From assembly GCA_949451265.1 (NCBI GenBank), contig CASTQR010000038.1:1-11232 (forward strand): a stretch of DNA of 11,232 bases, written 5' to 3'. Each line of letters begins with the position of its first letter. The first letter of the stretch is position 1. The notes under the pieces are model-generated. The model made no database searches. It worked only from the letters and a program-made list of their open reading frames with translations, and was not told where the DNA came from. This DNA is from an uncultured Eubacteriales bacterium. Its GTDB lineage: Bacteria; Bacillota_A; Clostridia; Oscillospirales; Oscillospiraceae. Both the position numbers and the translations under genes were made by a program. Positions 1 through 7,503 of the stretch are shown piece after piece.

Positions 1-1038
1 GATGCCGCCCAGTACGGCACCGCCACCGAGTGGGGCGCGGAGATCGCCGTGGAGGAGATCAACGCCAAGAACGGCCCCGTGAAGCTGGAGTTCAAGTACG
101 AGGACGACACCGGCGTGGCCGACACCGCCGTGGCCGCCTACAACTCCCTGAAGGACTGGGCCAAGGACGCGCCCCTGGTGATCTACGGCACCACCACCAC
201 CCAGCCCTGCCTCACCGTGGCCACCGAGACCTACGCCGACCGCTATTTCCAGCTCACCCCCTCCGCCTCCTCCCCCGACATCGTGGCGGGCAAGGACAAC
301 GTGTTCCAGATGTGCTTCACCGACCCCTACCTGGGCACCGCCGGCGCGGAGTACCTGAAGGACAAGGGCCTGGGCACCAAGTACGCCGTCATCTATAACA
401 ACGGCGACCCCTACTCCACCGGTATTGCCGATGCCTTCATCGCCAAGACCAAGGAGCTGGGCATGGAACTGGTGGCCACCCAGACCTACCCCGATGACAA
501 GACCACCGACTACACCGTGCAGCTCAACGCCTGCAAGGACGCCGGGGCGGACGTGGTGTTCCTGCCCATCTACTACACCCCCGCCTCCCTCATCCTGGCC
601 CAGGCCAAGCAGATGAGCTACGCCCCCCTGTTCATCGGCGGCGACGGCATGGACGGTATGCTGGATATGGACGGCTTTGACAAGTCCCTGGCCGAGGGCC
701 TGCTGCTGATGACCCCCTTCAGCGCCGGCGCCGAGGACGAGCGCACCAAGTCCTTCGTGGAGAAGTTCCAGAAGGCCCACAACATCCTGCCCAACCAGTT
801 CGCCGCCGACGGCTACGACTGTATGTACGCCATCTACGAGGCCTGCCTGGAGATCGAGGGCCTGGCCGACATGGACAGCGCGGCCCTGTGCGACGCCCTG
901 GCCGCCAAGTTCGGCAGCGGCACCTTTAAGGTGGACGGCCTCACCGGCAAGGGTATGACCTGGAAGAGCACCGGCGAGATCGACAAGTCCCCGCTGATCT
1001 TCAAGGTGGAAAACGGCGCTTACGTGGACGCGCAGTAA
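1..1038 (+). CDS. livK: Branched-chain amino acid ABC transporter substrate-binding protein LivK (5' partial)
   Basis: This is the extracellular binding protein of a Leu/Ile/Val-type (HAAT family) ABC importer. It captures the amino acid and delivers it to the LivHM channel. The reading frame is open from base 1 and gives 345 visible residues ending in TAA at 1036-1038. The signal peptide or lipobox and roughly the first 40-50 residues lie outside the window. The visible start, DAAQYGTATEWGAEIAVEEIN, is the segment just after the first beta strand of type I periplasmic-binding folds. Further on are family-typical stretches: a TTTTQP ligand-loop region, YNNGDPYSTGIADAF, and GADVVFLPIYY. A GTG at 49 is in frame but is internal, not the start, because homology continues upstream of it. 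Four liv genes follow in order, which supports the assignment. The exact ligand (leucine only, all branched-chain amino acids, or another amino acid) cannot be read from sequence. Identity is confident; specificity is not. Confidence 0.95.
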   Translation, partial: DAAQYGTATEWGAEIAVEEINAKNGPVKLEFKYEDDTGVADTAVAAYNSLKDWAKDAPLVIYGTTTTQPCLTVATETYADRYFQLTPSASSPDIVAGKDNVFQMCFTDPYLGTAGAEYLKDKGLGTKYAVIYNNGDPYSTGIADAFIAKTKELGMELVATQTYPDDKTTDYTVQLNACKDAGADVVFLPIYYTPASLILAQAKQMSYAPLFIGGDGMDGMLDMDGFDKSLAEGLLLMTPFSAGAEDERTKSFVEKFQKAHNILPNQFAADGYDCMYAIYEACLEIEGLADMDSAALCDALAAKFGSGTFKVDGLTGKGMTWKSTGEIDKSPLIFKVENGAYVDAQ

Positions 1039-1051
1039 GCAAAGAACATGA

Positions 1052-1087
1052 GGGGGCTGCCGGGACAGTCCGGCGGCCCCCCTTTTT
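1052..1087 (+). terminator. Intrinsic terminator / attenuator between livK and livH
   Basis: A 12-bp GC-rich stem (1052-1063 with 1070-1081, one G-T wobble at 1058) closes a 6-nt loop (GACAGT) and is followed by five T at 1083-1087. It begins 14 bases after the livK stop. Because livH-M-G-F follow on the same strand with no obvious promoter in the 112-bp gap, it probably acts as a partial terminator or 3'-end stabiliser. That would leave livK mRNA more abundant than the rest of the operon. Confidence 0.8.
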
Positions 1088-1088
1088 C

Positions 1089-1118
1089 GCCGCGGCAGGA
1101 TCGGGTTCCCGCCGCGGC
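1089..1118 (+). repeat. Second GC-rich inverted repeat in the livK-livH gap
   Basis: GCCGCGGC occurs at 1089-1096 and again at 1111-1118. Because the octamer is its own reverse complement, the two copies can form an 8-bp stem around a 14-nt loop, in which GGA and TCC can also pair. It lies immediately after the T-tract of the livK terminator. It has no T-tract of its own directly attached; five T occur at 1128-1132, about ten bases later. It may be an mRNA-stabilising or processing hairpin for livHMGF, or a back-up terminator. The pairing is seen; the role is inferred. Confidence 0.5.
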
Positions 1119-1150
1119 CCTGTCGCATTTTTACAGAGAGAGGTGAAGAA

Positions 1151-2029
1151 ATGTCCTTCCTGAACAATGTGATCACCGGCATCAGCCTGGGCAGTATCTA
1201 CGCCATCATCGCCCTGGGCTACACCATGGTGTACGGCATCGCCAAGATGCTGAACTTTGCCCACGGCGACGTCATCATGGTGGGGGCCTATATGTGCTTC
1301 TTTGCCATGGGCAATTTTAATCTGCCCCCGGCGGTGGGAGTGCTGCTGGCGGTGGTGGTGTGTACGGTGCTGGGCATGGTGATCGAGCGCCTGGCGTATA
1401 AGCCCCTGCGCTCCGCCCCCTCCCTGGCGGTGCTCATCACCGCCATCGGCGTCAGCTACCTGCTGCAAAACAGTGCCCAGATCCTGTGGGGCGCGGCCAC
1501 CAAAACCTTCCGGCCCATCGTGGAGGGCAGCCTGCCGCTGGTGCCCGGGCAGCTGTCCATCTCCTATGTGGCCATCCTGTCGGTGGTGTGCTGCGTCGTG
1601 GTCATGGCGGGCCTGACCCTGTTCACCGGCAAGACCAAGATGGGCAAGGCCATGCGGGCCTGCTCCGAGGACAAAGGGGCGGCCCAGCTCATGGGCATCG
1701 ATGTGAACGCCACCATCTCCATGACCTTCGCCATCGGCTCCGCGTTAGCCGCGCTGGCGGGGGTGCTGATGTGCTCCGCCTACCCGGTGCTGTCCCCCAC
1801 CACCGGCTCCATGCCCGGCATCCGTGCCTTCACCGCCGCGGTGTTCGGCGGCATCGGCTCGGTGCCCGGGGCCCTGCTGGGCGGCATTCTGCTGGGCGTC
1901 ATCGAGACCTTCGGCAAGGCGTATATCTCCACCGACCTGTCCGACGCGGTGGTGTTTGCGGTGCTGATCATCGTGCTGCTGGTGCGCCCCGCCGGACTGA
2001 TGGGCAAGTATGTGCCCGAGAAAGTGTGA
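1151..2029 (+). CDS. livH: Branched-chain amino acid ABC transporter permease LivH
   Basis: This is one of the two membrane subunits forming the channel of the LivFGHMK importer. The 292-residue length is normal for the family. The N-terminus runs straight into a membrane segment (VITGISLGSIYAIIALGY), followed by the LivH hallmark MLNFAHGD at residues 33-40. About eight hydrophobic segments span the rest. The cytoplasmic coupling loop that docks on the ATPases is visible at residues 165-184 (GKAMRACSEDKGAAQLMGID). GIRAFTAAVFGGIGSVPGAL at 223-242 is also family-typical. The ATG at 1151 is set by a good ribosome binding site, AGAGAGGTGAAG, just upstream. No promoter is obvious in the gap after livK, so expression probably depends on read-through of the terminator at 1052-1087. 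The downstream livM begins eight bases after the stop. Confidence 0.95.
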   Translation: MSFLNNVITGISLGSIYAIIALGYTMVYGIAKMLNFAHGDVIMVGAYMCFFAMGNFNLPPAVGVLLAVVVCTVLGMVIERLAYKPLRSAPSLAVLITAIGVSYLLQNSAQILWGAATKTFRPIVEGSLPLVPGQLSISYVAILSVVCCVVVMAGLTLFTGKTKMGKAMRACSEDKGAAQLMGIDVNATISMTFAIGSALAALAGVLMCSAYPVLSPTTGSMPGIRAFTAAVFGGIGSVPGALLGGILLGVIETFGKAYISTDLSDAVVFAVLIIVLLVRPAGLMGKYVPEKV

Positions 2030-2036
2030 GGCGGCC

Positions 2037-3128
2037 ATGGAAAAGAGATTGAACGGGAAACGGCTGAGCCGCGCCTCCCGAAGCGGCTTTATCAACTATG
2101 GCATTGTGATCGCCGCCTTTGCCCTGATCCAGATCCTGCTGGCGGTGCAGAAGCCGCTGGGCGTGACCCTGGTGTCCAACTTCCTCCAGAGCCTGCTGGT
2201 GCCCACCTGCTGCTACATTGTCATGGCGGTGTCCCTGAACCTGACGGTGGGCATTCTGGGCGAGCTGTCCCTGGGCCACGCGGGCTTTATGAGCCTGGGG
2301 GCCTTCTCCGGCATCGTGGCGTCCTTCCTGCTGGCGGAGGCCATCCCCTTCGCCCCGCTGCGTCTGGCCCTGTCCATGATCGTGGGGGCGGCGTTCGGGG
2401 CGCTGGGCGGCGTCGTCGTGGGCGTGCCGGTGCTGCGTTTGCAGGGGGACTATCTGGCCATTGTCACCCTGGCCTTCGGCCAGATCATCAAGAACCTCAT
2501 CATGGTGCTGTACGTGGGGGTGGATGAAAAGGGCTTCCACATCGCCGCCGGATCCGAGCGGTTCAACCTGGGGTCGGACGGCACCGCCATCATCAAGGGC
2601 CCCATGGGGGCGGTGGGCGTGGCCAAGCTGGCCTCCTTCACCGCCGGGTTCGTGCTGATTCTGATCACCCTTCTGGTGGTGCAGAACCTGGTGAACAGCC
2701 GCTCCGGGCGGGCCATCATGGCCCTGCGGGACAACCGCATCGCCGCCGAGAGCGTGGGCATCAACACCACCAAGTACAAGCTGATGGCCTTTGTTACCTC
2801 CGCGGCGCTGGCGGGGGCGGCGGGGGCGCTGTTCGGGCTGAACTACTCGTCCACCGTGGCCTCCAAGTTTGACTTCAACGCCTCCATTCTGGTGCTGGTG
2901 TTTGTGGTGCTGGGCGGGCTGGGCTCCATCCGGGGCTCCATCATCGCCGCCGCCCTGCTCTACGTCCTGCCGGAGCTGCTGCGGCAGTTCGGCGACATCG
3001 CGGACTACCGGATGCTGGTGTACGCCATCGTGCTGATTCTGGTGATGCTGGCCACCAACAACGACCAGCTCAAGGCGCTGGCGGGCCGGATCATCCCGAA
3101 ACGGAAGGGGGGCGCGGTCAATGGCTGA
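2037..3128 (+). CDS. livM: Branched-chain amino acid ABC transporter permease LivM
   Basis: This is the second channel subunit, pairing with LivH in the cytoplasmic membrane. The 363-residue protein starts with a basic cytoplasmic stretch (MEKRLNGKRLSRASR) and then has about eight to ten hydrophobic segments. The family signature LNLTVGILGELSLGHAGFMS is at residues 68-87. The coupling-loop region GRAIMALRDNRIAAESVGIN lies at 224-243, and VVLGGLGSIRGSIIAA at 290-305. An in-frame ATG at 2010 would add nine residues by overlapping livH. I prefer the ATG at 2037: it has a GAGGCGG Shine-Dalgarno-like stretch overlapping the livH stop and yields the typical charged N-terminus, whereas the ATG at 2010 lies inside livH with no good site. 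The gene ends by overlapping livG by eight bases, indicating translational coupling. Confidence 0.93.
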   Translation: MEKRLNGKRLSRASRSGFINYGIVIAAFALIQILLAVQKPLGVTLVSNFLQSLLVPTCCYIVMAVSLNLTVGILGELSLGHAGFMSLGAFSGIVASFLLAEAIPFAPLRLALSMIVGAAFGALGGVVVGVPVLRLQGDYLAIVTLAFGQIIKNLIMVLYVGVDEKGFHIAAGSERFNLGSDGTAIIKGPMGAVGVAKLASFTAGFVLILITLLVVQNLVNSRSGRAIMALRDNRIAAESVGINTTKYKLMAFVTSAALAGAAGALFGLNYSSTVASKFDFNASILVLVFVVLGGLGSIRGSIIAAALLYVLPELLRQFGDIADYRMLVYAIVLILVMLATNNDQLKALAGRIIPKRKGGAVNG

Positions 3129-3990
3129 GAAGAAGCAGTTTCCCAAGGGCAGAATGGTGCCCGTACCCAGCGTGTCCATCATCCCGGAGCGGGATCTGGA
3201 CAAGTCCCCCATTCTGGAGTGCAGCCACCTGGGCATCGACTTCGGCGGCCTCACCGCCGTCAACGAGTTCAACATCACCGTGGGCCGCACCGAGATCGCC
3301 GGGCTCATCGGCCCCAACGGGGCGGGCAAGACCACCGTGTTCAACCTGCTCACCAAGGTGTACCAGCCCACACGGGGCACGATTTTGCTGGACGGCCTGG
3401 ACACCCACGGCAAAACCCCCGCCCAGATCAACCGCATGGGCATCGCCCGCACCTTCCAGAACATCCGCCTGTTCAATAACCTGTCCGTGGAGGACAACGT
3501 GAAGATCGGCCTCCACAACCAGGAGAAGTACTCCATGGTGTCCGGCATCCTGCGCCTGCCCAAGTACTGGCGGCAGGAGAAGGCCGCCCACGAGCGGGCC
3601 CTGGAGCTGCTGTCCATTTTCAACATGGAGGACCTGGCGGGCCACCAGGCGGGCTCCCTGCCCTACGGGGCCCAGCGGCGGCTGGAGATTGTCCGGGCTC
3701 TGGCCACCAACCCGTCCCTGCTGCTGCTGGACGAGCCGGCGGCGGGCATGAACCCCTCCGAGACGGCGGAGCTGATGGAGAACATCGTGAAGATCCGGGA
3801 CACCTTCCAGATCGCCATCATGCTGATCGAACACGACATGAGCCTGGTGATGGGCATCTGCGAGGGCATCTGTGTGCTGAACTTCGGCCAGATCATCGCC
3901 AAGGGGACGGCGGAGCAGATCCAGTCCAACCCCACGGTCATCGAGGCCTACCTGGGCAAGCAGCGGGAAGGGGGCGCCGAGTCATGCTGA
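3121..3990 (+). CDS. livG: Branched-chain amino acid ABC transporter ATP-binding protein LivG
   Basis: This is one of two ATPases that power the LivHM channel. The 289-residue protein has Walker A GPNGAGKT at residues 64-71, a Q-loop in RTFQN around 110-114, a signature of the LivG form (LPYGAQRRLEI, about 180-190), Walker B LLLLDEP at 200-206, and the H-loop histidine in IEHDM at 236-240. The YG-Q variant of the ABC signature is normal for LivG and not a defect. The N-terminus is longer than usual: about 30 residues precede the nucleotide-binding fold, while typical LivG is about 255 residues. The ATG at 3121 is nonetheless supported by a GGAAGGGGGG ribosome binding site at 3103-3112 and by the overlap with livM. 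It overlaps livF by seven bases. Confidence 0.95.
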   Translation: MAEKKQFPKGRMVPVPSVSIIPERDLDKSPILECSHLGIDFGGLTAVNEFNITVGRTEIAGLIGPNGAGKTTVFNLLTKVYQPTRGTILLDGLDTHGKTPAQINRMGIARTFQNIRLFNNLSVEDNVKIGLHNQEKYSMVSGILRLPKYWRQEKAAHERALELLSIFNMEDLAGHQAGSLPYGAQRRLEIVRALATNPSLLLLDEPAAGMNPSETAELMENIVKIRDTFQIAIMLIEHDMSLVMGICEGICVLNFGQIIAKGTAEQIQSNPTVIEAYLGKQREGGAESC

Positions 3991-4685
3991 AGGTAAACGA
4001 CATCAACGTGTACTACGGCGCCATCCACGCCATCAAGGGCGTCTCCTTCGAGGTGCGCCCCGGCGAGGTGGTCACCCTCATCGGGGCCAACGGCGCGGGC
4101 AAGTCCACCATCCTGAACACGGTGTGCGGCCTGCTCCGCTCCCGCACCGGCTCCATTGAGTTCCTGGACAAACCCCTAAGCACGGTGCCCGCCCACAAGA
4201 TTGTGGAGCGGGGCATGGCCCACGTCCCGGAGGGACGGCGGGTGTTTTTGCAGATGACGGTGGAGGAAAATCTGGAGATGGGGGCCTACACCCAGCCCCG
4301 CTCCACCGTGGAGCCCAACCTGGAGCGGGTGTACGAGCAGTTCCCCCGGCTGAAGGAACGGCGCAGGCAGGTGGCGGGCACCCTGTCCGGCGGCGAACAG
4401 CAGATGCTTGCCATGGGCCGGGGCCTCATGTCCAGCCCCAAGCTGCTGATGCTGGACGAGCCGTCCATGGGCCTGGCCCCCATCCTGGTGGAGCAGATCT
4501 TCGACATCATCAAGCGCCTCCACCAGGCGGGCACCACCATCCTGCTGGTGGAGCAGAACGCCCAGATGGCGCTGTCCGTGGCGGATCGGGGCTACGTGCT
4601 GGAGACCGGCAAGATCGTGGCCACCGGCACCGGCGACGAGCTCCTCCACGACGCGGCGGTGAAGAAAGCCTATTTAGGCGGCTGA
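3984..4685 (+). CDS. livF: Branched-chain amino acid ABC transporter ATP-binding protein LivF
   Basis: This is the second ATPase of the importer, 233 residues, the usual LivF length. Walker A GANGAGKS is at residues 34-41, the LivF-typical VPEGRRVF at 81-88, the canonical signature LSGGEQ at 134-139, and Walker B LLMLDEP with the catalytic Glu at 159. The H-loop position reads VEQNAQMAL, with Gln where most ABC ATPases have His. The same is true of the Q-loop region, which has Glu in VPEGR. Both substitutions are known features of the LivF family, so they do not indicate inactivity. The ATG at 3984 lies inside the end of livG and is preceded by GGGAAGGGGG at 3964-3973. It is the last gene of the operon and is followed by a strong hairpin. 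Confidence 0.95.
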   Translation: MLKVNDINVYYGAIHAIKGVSFEVRPGEVVTLIGANGAGKSTILNTVCGLLRSRTGSIEFLDKPLSTVPAHKIVERGMAHVPEGRRVFLQMTVEENLEMGAYTQPRSTVEPNLERVYEQFPRLKERRRQVAGTLSGGEQQMLAMGRGLMSSPKLLMLDEPSMGLAPILVEQIFDIIKRLHQAGTTILLVEQNAQMALSVADRGYVLETGKIVATGTGDELLHDAAVKKAYLGG

Positions 4686-4702
4686 GTTCACAAGATGACA
4701 AC

Positions 4703-4737
4703 ACGCCCCCTGCGGTATCTTCCGCAGGGGGCGTTTG
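4703..4737 (+). terminator. Terminator hairpin after livF, possibly bidirectional
   Basis: A perfect 13-bp stem (4703-4715 with 4722-4734) surrounds a 6-nt loop (TATCTT). It begins 17 bases after the livF stop. The downstream T-run is short (TTT at 4734-4736), but the stem is very stable. The hairpin sits between two convergent transcription units, so its mirror form could also stop the minus-strand run coming from 4826, although that side reads GTTGTC and is T-poor. Two weaker inverted repeats lie between it and the DHHW gene: TTCCG/CGGAA at 4761-4778 and TGGGG/CCCCA at 4782-4797. These may contribute to ending the minus-strand transcript. Confidence 0.8.
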
Positions 4738-4825
4738 CTGCGTCTCCATGGCCGCGATGCTTCCGTTACCGGGCGGAAACGTGGGGTAACTGCCCCAAGC
4801 GCAGCGGTTTCAAGCTCTTTTTGTC

Positions 4826-5953
4826 TCAGCGGGCCAGCTTGAACAGGTTGATATCCGTGGAGAAGTTGGCGGCGGAGTACAGCACCAGCACCTGGTCGAT
4901 GCCGTTGTCCGCCACGTACTGGGACAGGGCCATGTTGTTATACCGCAGGTCGAACAGGTGAACCTCCTGGAACTCCTCCGCCAGGAAGGGGGCCAGGGAG
5001 TCGGAGTAGGAGTCCCGGATCACCAGCAGCCTGCCGTTTGCCGCGTCGGGGTTTTTGATGACGCACAGGGGCTGGTTGCCGCCCAGGAAGTAGGCGTACT
5101 TGTCCTTAACAGCCAGCTTCTCCGGGTGGTAGAGGGAGCTCTCGATGGGCGCGCCCTCCGGGTAGCCGGTGACGGTGATATTGCCCTTCGTCCCCCCCTC
5201 GGGGATCATGGTATAGATGCTGTCCGGTTTCACCCACGCCGCCCCGGAGGAGGAGTAGGTGGTGCCGTAGAACTGGTCGGATATCAGCTCCGGCTCGTGA
5301 TACCAGTCGCCGCTGTTCCCCCCGGAAATGTCCCGTATCAGGCTGAAATAGGCCTGCATGGCCCCCATGGTGGTCCAGTGGTGGTCGGTACGGTAAAAGC
5401 TGTCGTAATCCAGCGCACCCCGCAGGTCGATGAAGCGTACGTTTTCCCCGCACAGGGCCTGGGCCCGCTCAATGGTGGAGCCGTCGTCCACATTGGGGGC
5501 GTAATCCGGCAGGTAGTCCGCCCACACCCAGCTCTTGTCCGGCACCAGGGAGAAGTACACCGGAATGTCCAGGTTCTGCCCCAGGCTGTTCACAAAACCC
5601 ACCCGCTGGGCCAGCTCCTCCTCCGTGGGAGCCTTGAACTGGGCGAACAGGGTCTGGCCGTCGGTGCCGAAGTAGACGCCGTTGTTCTCCTGTTTGCCCA
5701 GGGAGCGCTCCGAGATGGCCTTGAGCTGGATCCACTGGTCCCGCAGGGGGAACTGGTCGGTGACGTATTTCTCGAAGTCCTCCATGAACTTCCCCGAGCG
5801 CAGGGTGTCCGGGGTGGGGGCCTTGAACTGGGCCAGGAAACGGTTCTCCTGCTCGGAGAAGTCCCGGCTGGGGGAGAGGATCAGCGCCGCCCCGAAGCCG
5901 AAGGTGAACAGGCAGAACAGCACGGTGATAAAGATGGAATACTTTTTGCTCAT
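4826..5953 (-). CDS. DHHW family protein, AlgX/AlgJ-like membrane-anchored SGNH-type protein
   Basis: This is the probable extracellular partner of the MBOAT acyltransferase encoded just upstream, and may transfer acyl groups to a surface or secreted glycan. The 375-residue protein has one N-terminal membrane segment (about residues 6-28), which would tether it outside the membrane. It then has conserved DHHW-family stretches: SEQENRFLAQF, and FMEDFEKYVTDQFPLRD at 57-72. The name-giving DHHW is at 190-193 within YRTDHHWTTMGA. RDSYSDSLAPF at 313-323 resembles the nucleophile block of SGNH hydrolases. In AlgX the Asp/His pair sits in a D-x-H-W motif and the Ser in an xSYS motif, so D190, H192 and S315 are the likely triad (inference by motif). 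An AAGGGGGCG ribosome binding site precedes the start, 12 bases after the MBOAT stop, so the two are almost certainly co-transcribed. The glycan substrate is unknown. Confidence 0.88.
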   Translation of the reverse strand: MSKKYSIFITVLFCLFTFGFGAALILSPSRDFSEQENRFLAQFKAPTPDTLRSGKFMEDFEKYVTDQFPLRDQWIQLKAISERSLGKQENNGVYFGTDGQTLFAQFKAPTEEELAQRVGFVNSLGQNLDIPVYFSLVPDKSWVWADYLPDYAPNVDDGSTIERAQALCGENVRFIDLRGALDYDSFYRTDHHWTTMGAMQAYFSLIRDISGGNSGDWYHEPELISDQFYGTTYSSSGAAWVKPDSIYTMIPEGGTKGNITVTGYPEGAPIESSLYHPEKLAVKDKYAYFLGGNQPLCVIKNPDAANGRLLVIRDSYSDSLAPFLAEEFQEVHLFDLRYNNMALSQYVADNGIDQVLVLYSAANFSTDINLFKLAR

Positions 5954-5965
5954 ACGCTCGCCCCC

Positions 5966-7432
5966 TTAAAAACGGAAGTACAGGAACGGGTTATAGGTCC
6001 CGTCCACCAGATAGGCGGTGGTGAACACCAGCCCCGCCAGCATCAGCACCGGGAAGGCGATCTGACGGGCCCGCTCCGGCAGCTTATGCCAGAGGGTTTT
6101 GGCCAGCGGCGTGGCCGCCGCGATGCCGATCACCAGAATGGGCAGGTAGTTGCGCAGGTAGTACAGGAAGTCCCCGTCCAGCGCCCCCGCCCCAAAGCCG
6201 AACATGGCGGCCAGGTACGGCCCCATGGCGGAAAAATCCTCCACCGCGAAGATGGCCCAGCCCACAATGGCGATCAGCACGCCGTACACGTGGCCCAGCC
6301 ATGCCGGGGCCCTGTCCAGCCATTTGCCCAGCCACAGCTTCTCCAGCGTGATCCACACGAACCAGTACAGCCCCCAGCAAAGGAAGTTCCAGCTGGCCCC
6401 GTGCCAGATGCCGGTGGCGGCCCAGACGACCAGCAGGTTGAGCACCATCCGGCCCTTGCCCACCCGGCTGCCGCCGAGGGGGAAGTAGAGGTATTCCCGG
6501 AACCAGCTCCCGAGGGAGATGTGCCACCGCCGCCAGAATTCGCTGGCGGACTTGGAGATGTATGGGTAGTTGAAGTTCTCCAGAAACTCAAAGCCCAGCA
6601 TCCGGCCCAGGCCGATGGCCATATCCGAGTACCCGGAGAAGTCAAAGTAGAGCTGGAGGGAGAAGGCGATGATGCCCAGCCACGCCCCCAGGGTGGTGAG
6701 CTGGGCGGACGGCGTGGCCAGGTACACGTCCCACAGGGGGCCCAGGGCGTTGGCCAGCAGCACCTTCTTGCAGGCCCCGATGGTGAACCGCTGGACGCCG
6801 GAGGCGAACCGCTGGAAGGTGTGATCCCGCTGCTCCAGCTGGTCGTCCAGGTCCTTGTACTTGAGTATGGGCCCCGCGATGAGCTGGGGGAACAGGGTGA
6901 CGAAGGTGCCGAAGGTGACGATGTTCTTCTGGCACCGGGCGTCCCCCCGGTACACGTCGATGGTGTAGCTCATGGTCTGGAAGGTGTAGAAGGAGATGCC
7001 GATGGGCAGGGTGCTGGAGGCGGTCTGGAACAGGGGGTCCAGGCCGATGTTCGCCAGGGCCCCGTTGATGGCGGCGCGAATCTCCTCCCGGGTCACCAGA
7101 TCCAGCCCCAGGGCGTTGAGGTTGCCCACGATGAAGTCCCAGTATTTGAAGAAGCCCAGCAGCAGCAGGTTGAACACCACCGACGAGGCCACCGCCATCC
7201 GGGCGCCCCTGTCATTGCCTTTTGCTTTACACCGGGTGACAATCCGCCCGTGGGAGTAGTCGATGGCGATGGACAGGAACATGATGAGCACATAGACGGG
7301 CTCGCCCCAGCCGTAGAAGATCAGGTTGACCACCAGCAGCACCAGATTGCGCCACTTCAGGGGGGAGACGTAGTACAGGATCAATACGATGGGGAAATAG
7401 AGAAACAGAAAATACGGGCTGGAAAATATCAT
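5966..7432 (-). CDS. AlgI-like MBOAT family O-acyltransferase
   Basis: This is a polytopic membrane-bound O-acyltransferase that would pass an acyl (usually acetyl) group from a cytoplasmic donor to an extracellular acceptor system. The 488-residue length matches AlgI/PatA-type proteins. It opens with MIFSSPYFLFLYFPIVLILYY, typical of this subfamily. It carries TLPIGISFYTFQTMSYTIDV at 141-160, FPQLIAGPIL at 181-190, LYFDFSGYSDMAIGLGRMLG at 261-280, SEFWRRWHISLGSWFREYLY at 297-316, and GIWHGASWNF at 341-350. H304 and H344 are the two histidines characteristic of MBOAT enzymes, H344 being the presumed catalytic one. Both are intact. The start at 7432 is fixed by GAGGTGAAG just upstream. The DHHW gene follows after 12 bases, and a DUF4358 lipoprotein gene precedes it by 71 bases. 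Alginate is unlikely in this kind of organism, so I do not give the symbol algI. The acceptor could be an exopolysaccharide, a wall polymer or peptidoglycan. Confidence 0.93.
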   Translation of the reverse strand: MIFSSPYFLFLYFPIVLILYYVSPLKWRNLVLLVVNLIFYGWGEPVYVLIMFLSIAIDYSHGRIVTRCKAKGNDRGARMAVASSVVFNLLLLGFFKYWDFIVGNLNALGLDLVTREEIRAAINGALANIGLDPLFQTASSTLPIGISFYTFQTMSYTIDVYRGDARCQKNIVTFGTFVTLFPQLIAGPILKYKDLDDQLEQRDHTFQRFASGVQRFTIGACKKVLLANALGPLWDVYLATPSAQLTTLGAWLGIIAFSLQLYFDFSGYSDMAIGLGRMLGFEFLENFNYPYISKSASEFWRRWHISLGSWFREYLYFPLGGSRVGKGRMVLNLLVVWAATGIWHGASWNFLCWGLYWFVWITLEKLWLGKWLDRAPAWLGHVYGVLIAIVGWAIFAVEDFSAMGPYLAAMFGFGAGALDGDFLYYLRNYLPILVIGIAAATPLAKTLWHKLPERARQIAFPVLMLAGLVFTTAYLVDGTYNPFLYFRF

Positions 7433-7464
7433 GGGCCTTCACCTCGCCGGATAAATTGGACGAA

Positions 7465-7488
7465 GGGAGAGCGGCCCCGCCGCTCCCC
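7465..7488 (-). other. GC-rich hairpin in the leader between the stalked lipoprotein gene and the MBOAT gene
   Basis: GAGCGGC at 7469-7475 pairs with GCCGCTC at 7479-7485 around a 3-nt loop. GGG/CCC extends the stem with one bulged A. On the transcribed (minus) strand the hairpin is followed by TTCGTCC, so there is no real T-tract. It is more likely a processing, stabilising or weak attenuating hairpin than a full terminator. It sits in the only sizeable gap (71 bp) inside the lipoprotein-MBOAT-DHHW run. Confidence 0.45.
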
Positions 7489-7503
7489 CTCATCAGTTTA
7501 GGA

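Noticed and set aside
1968..3626. 552-codon open frame on the minus strand, opposite livM and livG
   Set aside because: The protein is rich in His, Gln and Gly with no recognisable domain. It is the complement of two well-supported transporter genes.
3984..4685. LivF with Gln at the H-loop and Glu at the Q-loop as possibly inactive
   Set aside because: VEQN and VPEGR are normal for the LivF family. All other ATPase motifs are intact.
4958..7501. 847-codon open frame on the plus strand, opposite the MBOAT and DHHW genes
   Set aside because: Its translation is a Gly/Val/Gln/His/Arg-rich string with no family features, exactly antisense to two clear genes with ribosome binding sites and conserved motifs. 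Long antisense frames are expected when GC3 is this high.
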